From: an uncultured Clostridia bacterium | Lineage (GTDB): Bacteria > Bacillota > Clostridia > Oscillospirales > Acutalibacteraceae | NCBI GenBank assembly: GCA_946186535.1 | Contig: CAMHNT010000016.1 | Location: 1 to 15,368 of the forward strand | DNA: 15,368 nucleotides | Direction of reading: 5' to 3' | Shown: piece by piece, positions 7,291 to 15,368 of the stretch | Position numbering within the stretch: position 1 is the stretch's first letter | Layout: the number at the start of each line of letters is the position of its first letter | The notes under the pieces: model-generated | What the model saw: only the letters and a program-made list of their open reading frames with translations | What the model was told of the DNA's origin: nothing | Databases searched by the model: none | Position numbers and translations under genes: made by a program

Positions 7291-7327
7291 AAAAAAATAC
7301 AGGGCAGTTTTGAAAAGCTGCCCTGTA
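7291..7327 (-). terminator. Intrinsic terminator of dptFGH
   Basis: On the minus strand a 10-bp perfect stem, TACAGGGCAG/CTGCCCTGTA (7327-7318 with 7307-7298), loop of ten bases, followed by seven T (7297-7291). It begins eight bases after the dptH stop. Confidence 0.88.
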
Positions 7328-7334
7328 ACTATTA

Positions 7335-10300
7335 TTACTGATTCTCTTCCTTTAGTATCTCCCAAAAAGCACGGTCTTTTATGTAATATGGTTTTGAGGA
7401 ATCCCCGAACTTTACAAAACTGTGATGCTTTTGCAGTACTTTTATCAAGTTGAAAAGCTCCTCCTCCTGAGCTTTTGAAGTTGTATTAAATAGATTTTTA
7501 ATATCCTTTAGAGACAAATTCGCAACATTATGAACAATCCACGAGTATATATACTTTGAATAGTCGTCATCAGAAGTGTAAAAATGCGTCAGGAACTGAG
7601 TAGAGAGAATTGTTCCGACGCCGAATTCTCTGCCCTCTTTCAGAATTTTTCTGATTGAAGAAAAACCGGCTTTTAGGAAATTATCAGCCTCGTCCACAAG
7701 AATAAATTTTGTGAGCTGCCTGAGCTTGCCGTCAATCGAGCTGTGTCCGTTAGCCTGCATTTGCGAATAGAACAGATCAAGCGTTATTGCAACAATGAGG
7801 TTTTGTATAGAAGGATCATATCCCGAAAGATCAATTACTGTCACCCCGTCGATAAAATCAAACAGCGAAACCACCTTTGTCGGATCCGGCTCAAATATTT
7901 CAAAATCAATAAGTTCAGACAATGCGGCGTTCAGACTGTCTTTTTTAAAGCTGTCACTCTCACAGTAGACGTTGTACACATCATTAAGCGTTGGTGCAGT
8001 TTTATCCCACGTTGATTTGTCATTTTTTTCAATGCCTTTATTGCTGTATGCCTGCATTATGCAGTCCTTAAGCGCATCAACTTGAATTGCGCCCAGTCCG
8101 TATGCCTTGGTAATTGTTTCGCGAAATGTGCTTGCTATATGCATCGGTAAAGCCGGTTTCAAATTTCCTTTTGTCGGGATCGAAAAAGGATTGAAAGGCA
8201 GATGATACAGCTCATAAACCTTAGCACCCGTTGCATTAACAAAATCGATTTTGTTTTTATTGTAATCGCCCTTGTAATCAAAAATTAAAATACCTAAAGG
8301 CTGACCACCAGGATTGTTATTCTGCTCCTTGACAAGCTGATAAATCAGTGATTTTGTAAACTGCGTTTTTCCTGTTCCCATTGTGCCGATAATTCCGGTG
8401 TTGGGATGCATTATTCTCTCCGTGTCATTCGGGTACCAGTAAAGCCCCTTATTATAGTTCACATCTGTTCCAAACAGTATTTTCATTCCGTCAGAATCAG
8501 CTGCGGTTACGGGATTATCCGACACATCAACATCGTCATTTACCGATAATGTATTACCGTCTGCTTCCGATTCGCTTGAATAAGAATTCGTTTCGGTTGA
8601 AGAAATGTCAGTGTTGTTTGCCAACTGCGTATTATTATCCGCTGTACTCACTACGCTCGACAAAAAGCTCCTGAAATTCTGCAGGCTTGTCATCATATCA
8701 AGCCAATATACAAAATCTGCAACATCAGTCTTTGCCAAAGCACAGTAACAGTCGGATTCAAGAAGCTTTACAACCGTTGCGTCTTCATCTTTGTGAACAT
8801 CTCGGGTTATCGCATTCTCCTTAAAAGCAACTATAATTCCGTCGCCGAGTTTTTCGGAAAAAGCGTCGGATAATTCAAATTCATCATTTAATAGCTTGCC
8901 GCGAATATCGGAATTAAGAATCCCTTCGTAATCTTGAATATCCATGATCTTGTACAAATTGATTTTATCCATACTTCCAAGAGCAAGCTGCACAAAGAAG
9001 TTCCTGTAAAACTTCGCCATAAGAGGACTGCCACTGTCATTGCGCAAGTATTTCTTAAGCAAATCTTTCGTATTCTTAAGCTGGAGCTTTGCCTTTTCTA
9101 CGGGATTTGTGTCTCCGTATCCGATTTTCACTTCAACGGGCATTAAATACACCTTGATGTTCTCTTGTGAGGATACATCAATTCCGAGCATTAATAAATC
9201 ATCGCTGGCTGCTCCCTTTAATCCGAGATTTTTCGCTGAAAAAAGTCCGTCCTTTTGTGACAAACCGACCGCTCCCGATACACGGATAATCTCCTCCATT
9301 GAAATAGGCACCCATATAACTTCGCTTTGTCCGAGCAGATACATCATAATCTTGCTTGCGGCGAGCAAACTGATTTTTTCTTTTCTGAAGCTGCTCTCTT
9401 TTGACATAAGCTTAAGCAGCCATTCACCGTTTACAGCATTGAACATATCTATTACAGCTTTTACGGAATCTTCTCCGAACGAAATGTCGCTTAAAGAAAA
9501 TGCGCTTTGCTGTGTATAAAAGAAAGCCTTCAAGACGTTTTGATACTGCTCCGTCTTTTTTGTTACCGTAATAGCATCATAACCGTTTGATGTCGATTTC
9601 TGATCGCTGTAATGAATTATCATTACATCTTTATTCTTTTCGTTCTGGAAGTAGTGCAGATCAACTTTAGGATCAATGAAAACAACCCAATTAGATGCAG
9701 CGTAAGTTTTATCTATAACAAGAGATGTTTCGTCTGTTATAAAAGTCGACATACAGTTTTTAGGATTGTACGGATTGCCGCTTTTGCAAAAGACATACAT
9801 CAAGTCGTTATAATAATCTGCCAAGCTTATTACAGCAGATGTGTGTACATTAAATTTAGAGCCGTAGCCTGTTCGGTACTTGCCGGAATTTGTAGCGTTC
9901 CCGTCACCGTAATACATAGATGTGACTCCTGCCATTAAACCGTCAAGCATAACTCCGCTGATGATGCTGTCGCGATTTGAAAATGCTTCTTCTTCCTTTT
10001 GATCCATCTGTAGGAAAGCTAAATGGCAATAATGATAACTGTCACTGTCCAAACTCTTTTTATAATATTTCAAGTGGTCGAAAATATAATTTGAAAACTC
10101 AACTTCCGAATACTGTTTACCGTTCTCCTTGATACCGCAGTCAGTCAAAAACTTCTTAAATTCTGTTTTTGAAGACATATACTCAAACGCGGTACGGGTA
10201 TTAGCATCACCGTAAACATACAAATCAATGTTCATCGGATTTTTACCAAATTCGGATTTGTAGTATTCAATTATTCCCTCAAACAGCTGTTCACAGTCAC

Positions 10301-12602
10301 CTAAATTAACCGCGTTTATAATAAGCGTATTATTTCCTATGCCGTCAAACAAATATCCAAAGTGAGCGTTAAAGTGAATAATCTTCTCTTTAATAAGCCT
10401 TGGTACATAACCCATTTTTCCGTTAAATTTGTTTTTATCTTTTGGATAATAATACGACCACTGCGGAACGCTTTCCTGCGTTACACAAACATAGGTTGAA
10501 CCGTAATTATTTCTTATAAACGGAATCAGATTATCGGAATTTATTTTCTTTATAACGTCCTCGCTGATTTCTTCGCCGACTTCTTCGTTTGACAGCAGCA
10601 GCTGATGGGCGATATTCATGGGGTGCAAAGCAGAAAAAGCGATGCTTTCGCCTGTACGCACGGTGCCTATTCTCAATACATTCTCTGTCTTTTTGTCAAT
10701 AGATTCTCCCGGTGTTACACTTTTAAATGCTTGCAACACGGTATCAACATACTCTGAAGCAATTTCCTTGAGTTCTTCGGAATAATACGCCAGACTCGGC
10801 AGAGTATCTCGTTGAGAATAATATTCGATTAATCGGTTGTACGCTTCACGAACATCTACGGGAACATCAAGCGGATTATCCGTAAATTCGTCGTTTTCGG
10901 CATTAATAACATCACAGCACATACTGCGTGTCTTCACCATAAAAGCCTCTGTTTGCAGAGCTTCACGCAGTTTTTCTTTGGCATTATAGCTGTCTGTGCC
11001 GAACGCAAGCCTGTTGTCATAAAAATTAAAGCTTTCACCACTTGTGAGCTTCATTTGTTCGATTCTCGATCCGGTTATACTTACATTTATTGATGAAGAA
11101 CAATTAAATACGACAGGTAATTCTTCATCTCCGATTTTCAGGAAGAAATGCACTTTGTTATCATCGGAGTAGGTATTTCCGTCAACAACGAGCTCAATGG
11201 ATTTATCCTTGAAATAGGGAATAGATAAACCGTCTTCTAAAACGACAGATTCAGTATTGTCGGAATTTTTGTCTTGTGCTTTGCGATTGAGAACAATCAA
11301 TTCCTTATCAACCGATATTTCGAGTGAGCTTTTGATTGCTTGTTGTTTTGGCTTAATAATATAATCTGACCTAAAGTCACTAAACAAATCAGGCGTACTG
11401 TTAATCACACAAATCTTGATTTCGTATCCAAGCTCTTTCTTTAGCTTTACTCTTGCAAATTTAATCGAATCATTTTCTACTCTTATAAGCAAGCTTTTTC
11501 CGGAAAATACAGCGTCGCATCCAAAAACTTTTTCGATGCTGTCCTTTTTTCCGACAGCGGCAAACGACACGCAAATATCGAAGCTCTCTTTTTGCTCCGT
11601 ATCGTTAAGAACAAGCAAATTCAGTTTTTTCTTTTTCGCGCTCGTGTCGCCGTCGGATCTTACAAAGAACTCGATGTTCTTAATCAAATCCGCACCATTT
11701 CTGCGAACCGTTGTTCCAAGATATTCAAATTTATTTTTATCGTCCGTCAGCTTCTTCTGATCCTCCAAAACGTCTTCGTAAGATATTCCGCGCGACCAGT
11801 CATCTGCACCATAAGTCTTGATATTTTGCTCTATTTTTTTGATGAAGCCATCTGTCTGTTTTCCGGCAAGATCGGTTTGGGGATCTCCAATTTTTACGCT
11901 GTCATTTATTACTTTATACACTTCATAATTTTCCGTACATCTTTTCTTAACCGAAGCACTGTCAGCGATCGTATCTATAAGTTCCATATCTGAAAACATA
12001 CCGAATTTAGTGAAATCGCTTTCAACAAACTTATCACGGTATATAACCGAAAGAATGTTTTCAAAATCGTGCAGTGAATAATCGTCCAGCGAATCCTTTT
12101 TCTTTTGCTGCTCCAAAACCGTTTTTAATACACCGCATTCCGACTGATTGAGATTCGACTTCTTCAACCGTTTCTGTATGTCCGCAAGAATCTCGTTCTT
12201 ATGGAACGGCATACCTTCTTTTTGCAAATCTTCCATTCCGCCAACGATACTGTCGATAGGATTGTAACATATAAAAAACAAAAACATACCGGAAAGGTCA
12301 ATGTTTCTCAATCTTGTCATAAAAGCGTGCTGAATGTCTATTTCGGGAACTACAACAACCCTGATCCCGTTAGCTAAATAAAACGAAAATGTTTCATACG
12401 GGCTTACACTCTGACTATCCTCATAAACAAATCGTGTTAGTCTTCCGCTTGCTTTCAGTATATACGCTAAAGCTGTACTTACGCTTTTAACATCTTCCAG
12501 ATTATCTAGCTTGACAATATATTTGTTGACATCTTTATATGTTACGGTTTCAAAGAAATGTATTGCCTGTTCAGCCAAGTAATCACAAAATTCCTTTAAC
12601 AT
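7335..12602 (-). CDS. dptH: DptH, restriction protein with nuclease-like and HerA-like parts
   Basis: The large subunit (1755 residues) of the phosphorothioation-dependent restriction complex, which attacks unmodified DNA. Residues 1 to about 1100 have no fold I recognise. At about 1120-1185 stands a PD-(D/E)XK-like signature: D1134/D1135, D1142, then E1157-V-K1159, with a Gln-containing helix (KLQLKNTKDLL) after it. A Ser/Asn/Thr/Asp-rich linker (about 1315-1368) leads to a HerA/FtsK-like motor: Walker A G1406-TMGT-GKT, IFDYKGDYN shortly after, Walker B ILVDE (D1637, E1638) and a sensor ILSTQ. It would cut or translocate DNA in the cytoplasm. I chose ATG 12602, which has GTGGAG nine bases upstream; an in-frame TTG at 12635 has no such site. 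It overlaps dptG by 20 bases. Confidence 0.9.
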   Translation of the reverse strand: MLKEFCDYLAEQAIHFFETVTYKDVNKYIVKLDNLEDVKSVSTALAYILKASGRLTRFVYEDSQSVSPYETFSFYLANGIRVVVVPEIDIQHAFMTRLRNIDLSGMFLFFICYNPIDSIVGGMEDLQKEGMPFHKNEILADIQKRLKKSNLNQSECGVLKTVLEQQKKKDSLDDYSLHDFENILSVIYRDKFVESDFTKFGMFSDMELIDTIADSASVKKRCTENYEVYKVINDSVKIGDPQTDLAGKQTDGFIKKIEQNIKTYGADDWSRGISYEDVLEDQKKLTDDKNKFEYLGTTVRRNGADLIKNIEFFVRSDGDTSAKKKKLNLLVLNDTEQKESFDICVSFAAVGKKDSIEKVFGCDAVFSGKSLLIRVENDSIKFARVKLKKELGYEIKICVINSTPDLFSDFRSDYIIKPKQQAIKSSLEISVDKELIVLNRKAQDKNSDNTESVVLEDGLSIPYFKDKSIELVVDGNTYSDDNKVHFFLKIGDEELPVVFNCSSSINVSITGSRIEQMKLTSGESFNFYDNRLAFGTDSYNAKEKLREALQTEAFMVKTRSMCCDVINAENDEFTDNPLDVPVDVREAYNRLIEYYSQRDTLPSLAYYSEELKEIASEYVDTVLQAFKSVTPGESIDKKTENVLRIGTVRTGESIAFSALHPMNIAHQLLLSNEEVGEEISEDVIKKINSDNLIPFIRNNYGSTYVCVTQESVPQWSYYYPKDKNKFNGKMGYVPRLIKEKIIHFNAHFGYLFDGIGNNTLIINAVNLGDCEQLFEGIIEYYKSEFGKNPMNIDLYVYGDANTRTAFEYMSSKTEFKKFLTDCGIKENGKQYSEVEFSNYIFDHLKYYKKSLDSDSYHYCHLAFLQMDQKEEEAFSNRDSIISGVMLDGLMAGVTSMYYGDGNATNSGKYRTGYGSKFNVHTSAVISLADYYNDLMYVFCKSGNPYNPKNCMSTFITDETSLVIDKTYAASNWVVFIDPKVDLHYFQNEKNKDVMIIHYSDQKSTSNGYDAITVTKKTEQYQNVLKAFFYTQQSAFSLSDISFGEDSVKAVIDMFNAVNGEWLLKLMSKESSFRKEKISLLAASKIMMYLLGQSEVIWVPISMEEIIRVSGAVGLSQKDGLFSAKNLGLKGAASDDLLMLGIDVSSQENIKVYLMPVEVKIGYGDTNPVEKAKLQLKNTKDLLKKYLRNDSGSPLMAKFYRNFFVQLALGSMDKINLYKIMDIQDYEGILNSDIRGKLLNDEFELSDAFSEKLGDGIIVAFKENAITRDVHKDEDATVVKLLESDCYCALAKTDVADFVYWLDMMTSLQNFRSFLSSVVSTADNNTQLANNTDISSTETNSYSSESEADGNTLSVNDDVDVSDNPVTAADSDGMKILFGTDVNYNKGLYWYPNDTERIMHPNTGIIGTMGTGKTQFTKSLIYQLVKEQNNNPGGQPLGILIFDYKGDYNKNKIDFVNATGAKVYELYHLPFNPFSIPTKGNLKPALPMHIASTFRETITKAYGLGAIQVDALKDCIMQAYSNKGIEKNDKSTWDKTAPTLNDVYNVYCESDSFKKDSLNAALSELIDFEIFEPDPTKVVSLFDFIDGVTVIDLSGYDPSIQNLIVAITLDLFYSQMQANGHSSIDGKLRQLTKFILVDEADNFLKAGFSSIRKILKEGREFGVGTILSTQFLTHFYTSDDDYSKYIYSWIVHNVANLSLKDIKNLFNTTSKAQEEELFNLIKVLQKHHSFVKFGDSSKPYYIKDRAFWEILKEENQ

Positions 12603-13959
12603 ACTTCGCATCTCCACTATCGCTCTTTTTCTCAATCAATCCAAGCTTATCGTAAAACTCTATCAATGCTTCTTTAGACGATTTATCGAAGAATATTCCT
12701 CTAATCTCAAACTCACTCAATAAATCATTAAACTTAATCTGCTCTCTGTTCTTCAAAACAACCTTTGTGAGAAGCACTATTCTTTCTTCGTCCAACGCAA
12801 GCATCAAGCCGTTTTTTCCTCTGTTTTGCAGAAAATTATTTTTTGAAAAAACAAAAAATTTCTTACCGAATCGTTCACTTGCAGCCTTTCTGTTATCGGA
12901 GTATAAAAACTGTGTTTTAATACTTTTATGAAATGCTTTAAGCAGCACCGAAAAATCGCCGTTTTGAGGTACTGCTTCAAACGGAATGTTTTTTTCTTTG
13001 ATATACTCGGTTTCGTATTTTGTTTTCAAGTCAAACACCATGCGATACAGATCCGCACGAGCCTTACTGTCACTATCTTCGTAAATGCGATACATTTCGT
13101 CATAACAGCACTGCTTGCCAAAATTAATGAAATTAAGCATATCCAGCAGAATCGCGTGCGAAAACATCGAATCCAAATGACGTTCAACCTTTTTCCACCC
13201 GTAATTATAGCATTTACGAGTTTGAGATGTTTTCTCCCAAGAGAGACAATAATATAGTTTTTCCTCGGAACGGCTTTTATTTTCAAGTGAATTATCAAGC
13301 TTGAATATACTTTGGCTTATATAGAAGAAGTAATAATACGACAACAACTCTGTTATTTCTTCGCCGTTAAACGTACCATTCTCAAGCAAAAAACAAATAT
13401 CCTCGGTAAAAAGCTCACGAATTCGGGGATTCAGATTGAAATATTCACTTTTCCGATCGTTATCGTTAAGTACGGGAAGAGATTCGTTTAGTATTTGGTC
13501 AAGCAGATTTGAACTTCTGTCTTTACATTGACTTATGTATTCTTCAATAATTTCATTGTCACATAACACTGAAACAAGAAATTCAGATATTTTATTCTCC
13601 GTACTGCTATTTTGCGAATACTCGTAAGTATGAATATTATCACACTTAAGCCTGCCGCTTTCGTCAAAATACGCTTTTTCTATCAGCCTGCGGAAAGCTG
13701 CCCGCTCGGTTTCCTTATCTATAGTTACTCTTTCAAGTACCGAATCAATAACATCGGAATACTCAACAGCCTTTGTTTTTTTCTTGCTTTTCAGATAACG
13801 TATGAACGCCCCCAAAATATAATCGAAGCTATCCCAATCTTTATTTGAAGGAGAAGTGACATAAGGAAAAAGTTTAAACACAGTTGGGTTATGCTTAAAG
13901 CTGCCGTTTTGTATGTAGCTTTTATTAAAAGCATCGTTATCAAAAACAAAATCGCTCAT
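12583..13959 (-). CDS. dptG: DptG, phosphorothioation-dependent restriction protein
   Basis: A protein of 458 residues assigned to DptG mainly from its size and its place between dptF and dptH; the family has no described enzymatic motif. It looks wholly helical and rich in Lys, Glu, Phe and Tyr, with an opening MSDFVFDNDAFNKSY and no signal peptide or membrane span. The C-terminal 90 residues (LMLALDEERIVLLTKVVLKNREQIKFNDLLSEFEIRG..., about 360-445, described by position) read like a winged-helix module: a basic helix, a short partner helix, then FDKSSKEALIEFYDKLGLIEKK. This is inference. The ATG shares one base with the dptF stop (TAATG) and has GAGGAAG just upstream. It probably bridges DptF and DptH in the restriction complex. 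Confidence 0.82.
   Translation of the reverse strand: MSDFVFDNDAFNKSYIQNGSFKHNPTVFKLFPYVTSPSNKDWDSFDYILGAFIRYLKSKKKTKAVEYSDVIDSVLERVTIDKETERAAFRRLIEKAYFDESGRLKCDNIHTYEYSQNSSTENKISEFLVSVLCDNEIIEEYISQCKDRSSNLLDQILNESLPVLNDNDRKSEYFNLNPRIRELFTEDICFLLENGTFNGEEITELLSYYYFFYISQSIFKLDNSLENKSRSEEKLYYCLSWEKTSQTRKCYNYGWKKVERHLDSMFSHAILLDMLNFINFGKQCCYDEMYRIYEDSDSKARADLYRMVFDLKTKYETEYIKEKNIPFEAVPQNGDFSVLLKAFHKSIKTQFLYSDNRKAASERFGKKFFVFSKNNFLQNRGKNGLMLALDEERIVLLTKVVLKNREQIKFNDLLSEFEIRGIFFDKSSKEALIEFYDKLGLIEKKSDSGDAKYVKGIL
12612..12617 (-). promoter_or_regulatory. Ribosome binding site deciding the dptH start
   Basis: GTGGAG lies nine bases before ATG 12602, inside the dptG reading frame. It abuts another in-frame ATG (12611) with no spacing, which makes that codon unlikely. 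Confidence 0.5.
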
Positions 13960-15368
13960 TACGTCACTTCCTCAAATCTATAGTAATGCTCATCATCGTC
14001 CGAGTCGTCAACAATTTGGAATGTCCTTGCCTTGTAGTTTTCATGAGATGTTATTGTAATTTCTTTTTTATAGTTGCTGTATGTTATCAAATGCCTCACA
14101 AAAGAAAAAAAAGCCGCATAATAGCTTGCTTCTTTGGAAGAAACCTTGAAGCCGTTATAGATTTTTACAAGCATTTCATACAGTTCATAATCAATATAGA
14201 ACACCTCGTTTTTCTGTATGCTGCCGCTGTTTACAGAGAATTTTAACGGGATTTTTTCGGAAAACTTATCAAATATGGTTTCCGTACAATCTGATCTTGA
14301 TTCTGCCTTTCCCGCATTAATGGTTAATTCGGTTGACAGGGTATAGAGATCATCAATTTCTCTGAGTATGATTCTTTTTTTATCCTCGGATCCGTTCCAT
14401 TTGTAAATACATGTTTTAACCTTCTGAGATAATTGTTTTATAACACTTCCGTCTCCTCTTGCAGACGCATAGAGATATTTTATATAATCGTAGTATTCTT
14501 CATTCTCCGTATTGTCAAATTTTGATGTCGGAGTTAATTTCAGCAATCTCAAAAAAAGCTTAAGCTCCGAACAACCTGCTCTTTGTGTACCTCTATCATT
14601 TAGATGATTTTTTACAGCAGAATTGCACGCGCTTGGGGCAATATATCGGTCGTACATTTCTACCGGTCTTAAAGCATTGACATAACAAGAAATGATTATA
14701 TCCAAGCTTTCCCGACGAGCTTTTACCATATCATATCTTGAAACATGAAACAGTAAATCGGATAAATCCGAATGGTCATATAGAAGGTTAGGCAGTAAAT
14801 AATCCGTCTTAAATTCGCCTTTATACTTGTCGGAAACGATCGCCGGATGAACCGTTATATCATATATGAAGTTAAGCAGTTCCCTCGTTGATATAATAAG
14901 CTTATCCTTAAGAATTGCCTCTATCAATATGCGAATAAGACCTGTTCTGAAAGTATCGTCACACATACATTCAAAATTTGTCTTTACAGGACACTTTTCG
15001 GAATAAGGACACTTACCGCACCCATTCTTATATGTTTTAAAGAAAGGATTTTCCGGGGAGTCACCGAAAACTTTGTTGAGGATTTCGCTTATATACGGTG
15101 AATCTACGCTTCCGTTATTAAGCCTGTAGAGATGATAATCGGCAAAATTCACATGAAAAAAAGTATCGGATTCATTAACAACAGTATCAAAACTTCCTTC
15201 AACAAGCACATGACAGTTAGTAACATATTCTCGTAACCTTGCAAAACCGTTTCCCTCGGGAGAATCCAAGAAGTTGCTTAATATACCCAAATTTATGGCT
15301 ACTATTACTTTCGACTCAGAACTGGAACTGAGATTATCATCGCTAAATTCTGAAAGTACTTGCGCAAG
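13959..15368 (-). CDS. dptF: DptF, restriction ATPase subunit (5' end outside window)
   Basis: The C-terminal 469 residues of DptF; the frame is open to the window edge, so the N-terminus with the expected P-loop is missing. The visible part opens with an acidic Ser-rich stretch and KVIVAINLG (residues 20-28), which looks like the sensor-1 strand of an AAA+-type ATPase. Later ISTRELLNFIYDITV (about 158-172) resembles a sensor-2 or arginine-finger helix. Between them are five cysteines, C117-x2-C-x5-C-x7-C-x-C136, that could bind zinc or an iron-sulfur cluster. The rest is helical. A TTG at 15290 is an internal Leu and not the start, since it has no ribosome binding site and splits the INLGIL strand. 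DptF is the first gene of the dptFGH unit and overlaps dptG by one base. Confidence 0.87.
   Translation of the reverse strand, partial: LAQVLSEFSDDNLSSSSESKVIVAINLGILSNFLDSPEGNGFARLREYVTNCHVLVEGSFDTVVNESDTFFHVNFADYHLYRLNNGSVDSPYISEILNKVFGDSPENPFFKTYKNGCGKCPYSEKCPVKTNFECMCDDTFRTGLIRILIEAILKDKLIISTRELLNFIYDITVHPAIVSDKYKGEFKTDYLLPNLLYDHSDLSDLLFHVSRYDMVKARRESLDIIISCYVNALRPVEMYDRYIAPSACNSAVKNHLNDRGTQRAGCSELKLFLRLLKLTPTSKFDNTENEEYYDYIKYLYASARGDGSVIKQLSQKVKTCIYKWNGSEDKKRIILREIDDLYTLSTELTINAGKAESRSDCTETIFDKFSEKIPLKFSVNSGSIQKNEVFYIDYELYEMLVKIYNGFKVSSKEASYYAAFFSFVRHLITYSNYKKEITITSHENYKARTFQIVDDSDDDEHYYRFEEVT

Noticed and set aside
12603..12635. TTG at 12635 as the start of dptH
   Set aside because: There is no ribosome binding site upstream and it would lengthen the dptG overlap; ATG 12602 has a well-placed GTGGAG.
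15288..15290. TTG at 15290 as the start of dptF
   Set aside because: The frame stays open to the window edge and the codon falls within a conserved-looking strand (VIVAINLGIL). The gene is cut by the window, not short.
1..15368. CRISPR array, tRNA/rRNA gene, transposase or integrase
   Set aside because: No regularly spaced repeats, no cloverleaf-like sequence and no recombinase motifs were seen in any part of the window.

Overview
The window holds a nearly complete DNA phosphorothioation (sulfur modification of the DNA backbone) system with its restriction partner. All protein genes lie on the minus strand. Reading with transcription, from high to low coordinates, the order is dptF (5' end cut by the window edge), dptG, dptH, then dndB, a small DUF3892-like gene, dndC, dndD, dndE and dndA. 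DndA supplies sulfur. The DndC/DndD/DndE proteins place it in the DNA. DndB is the DGQHR-family partner and regulator. DptF/G/H make up the restriction machinery that attacks DNA lacking the mark.

The base composition is AT-rich. Ribosome binding sites are purine-rich (GAGG/GGAG), promoters are close to the TTGACA/TATAAT consensus, and GTG starts occur. The non-coding flank carries a CTCCCTC...GAGGGAG palindromic element of a kind I associate with gut Clostridia (Oscillospiraceae/Ruminococcus-like). A low-GC Firmicute, probably Clostridia, is my best guess; the taxonomic call is inference.

Layout: 1-659 is a non-coding downstream flank with a palindromic repeat. At 660-5659 lie dndA, dndE, dndD and dndC, all overlapping by 1-17 bases (translational coupling). 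At 5694-5957 is a small gene I place tentatively in DUF3892. At 5958-6129 is a gap that carries, on the opposite strand, a near-consensus promoter followed about 35 bases later by a strong intrinsic terminator: a candidate small RNA of about 60 nt. At 6130-7200 is dndB. At 7201-7334 are the dndB promoter, two CTTAAG-centred palindromes 21 bp apart (one over the -10 box), and the dptH terminator. At 7335-15368 are dptH, dptG and partial dptF, again overlapping.

The cluster therefore reads as two tandem transcription units, dptFGH and dndB-(small gene)-dndCDEA. They are separated by a terminator and an operator-controlled promoter. The observations most worth following are the candidate small RNA inside the dnd operon, a PD-(D/E)XK-like nuclease signature within DptH next to its HerA-like motor, the tandem operators at dndB, and the extra small protein between dndB and dndC.
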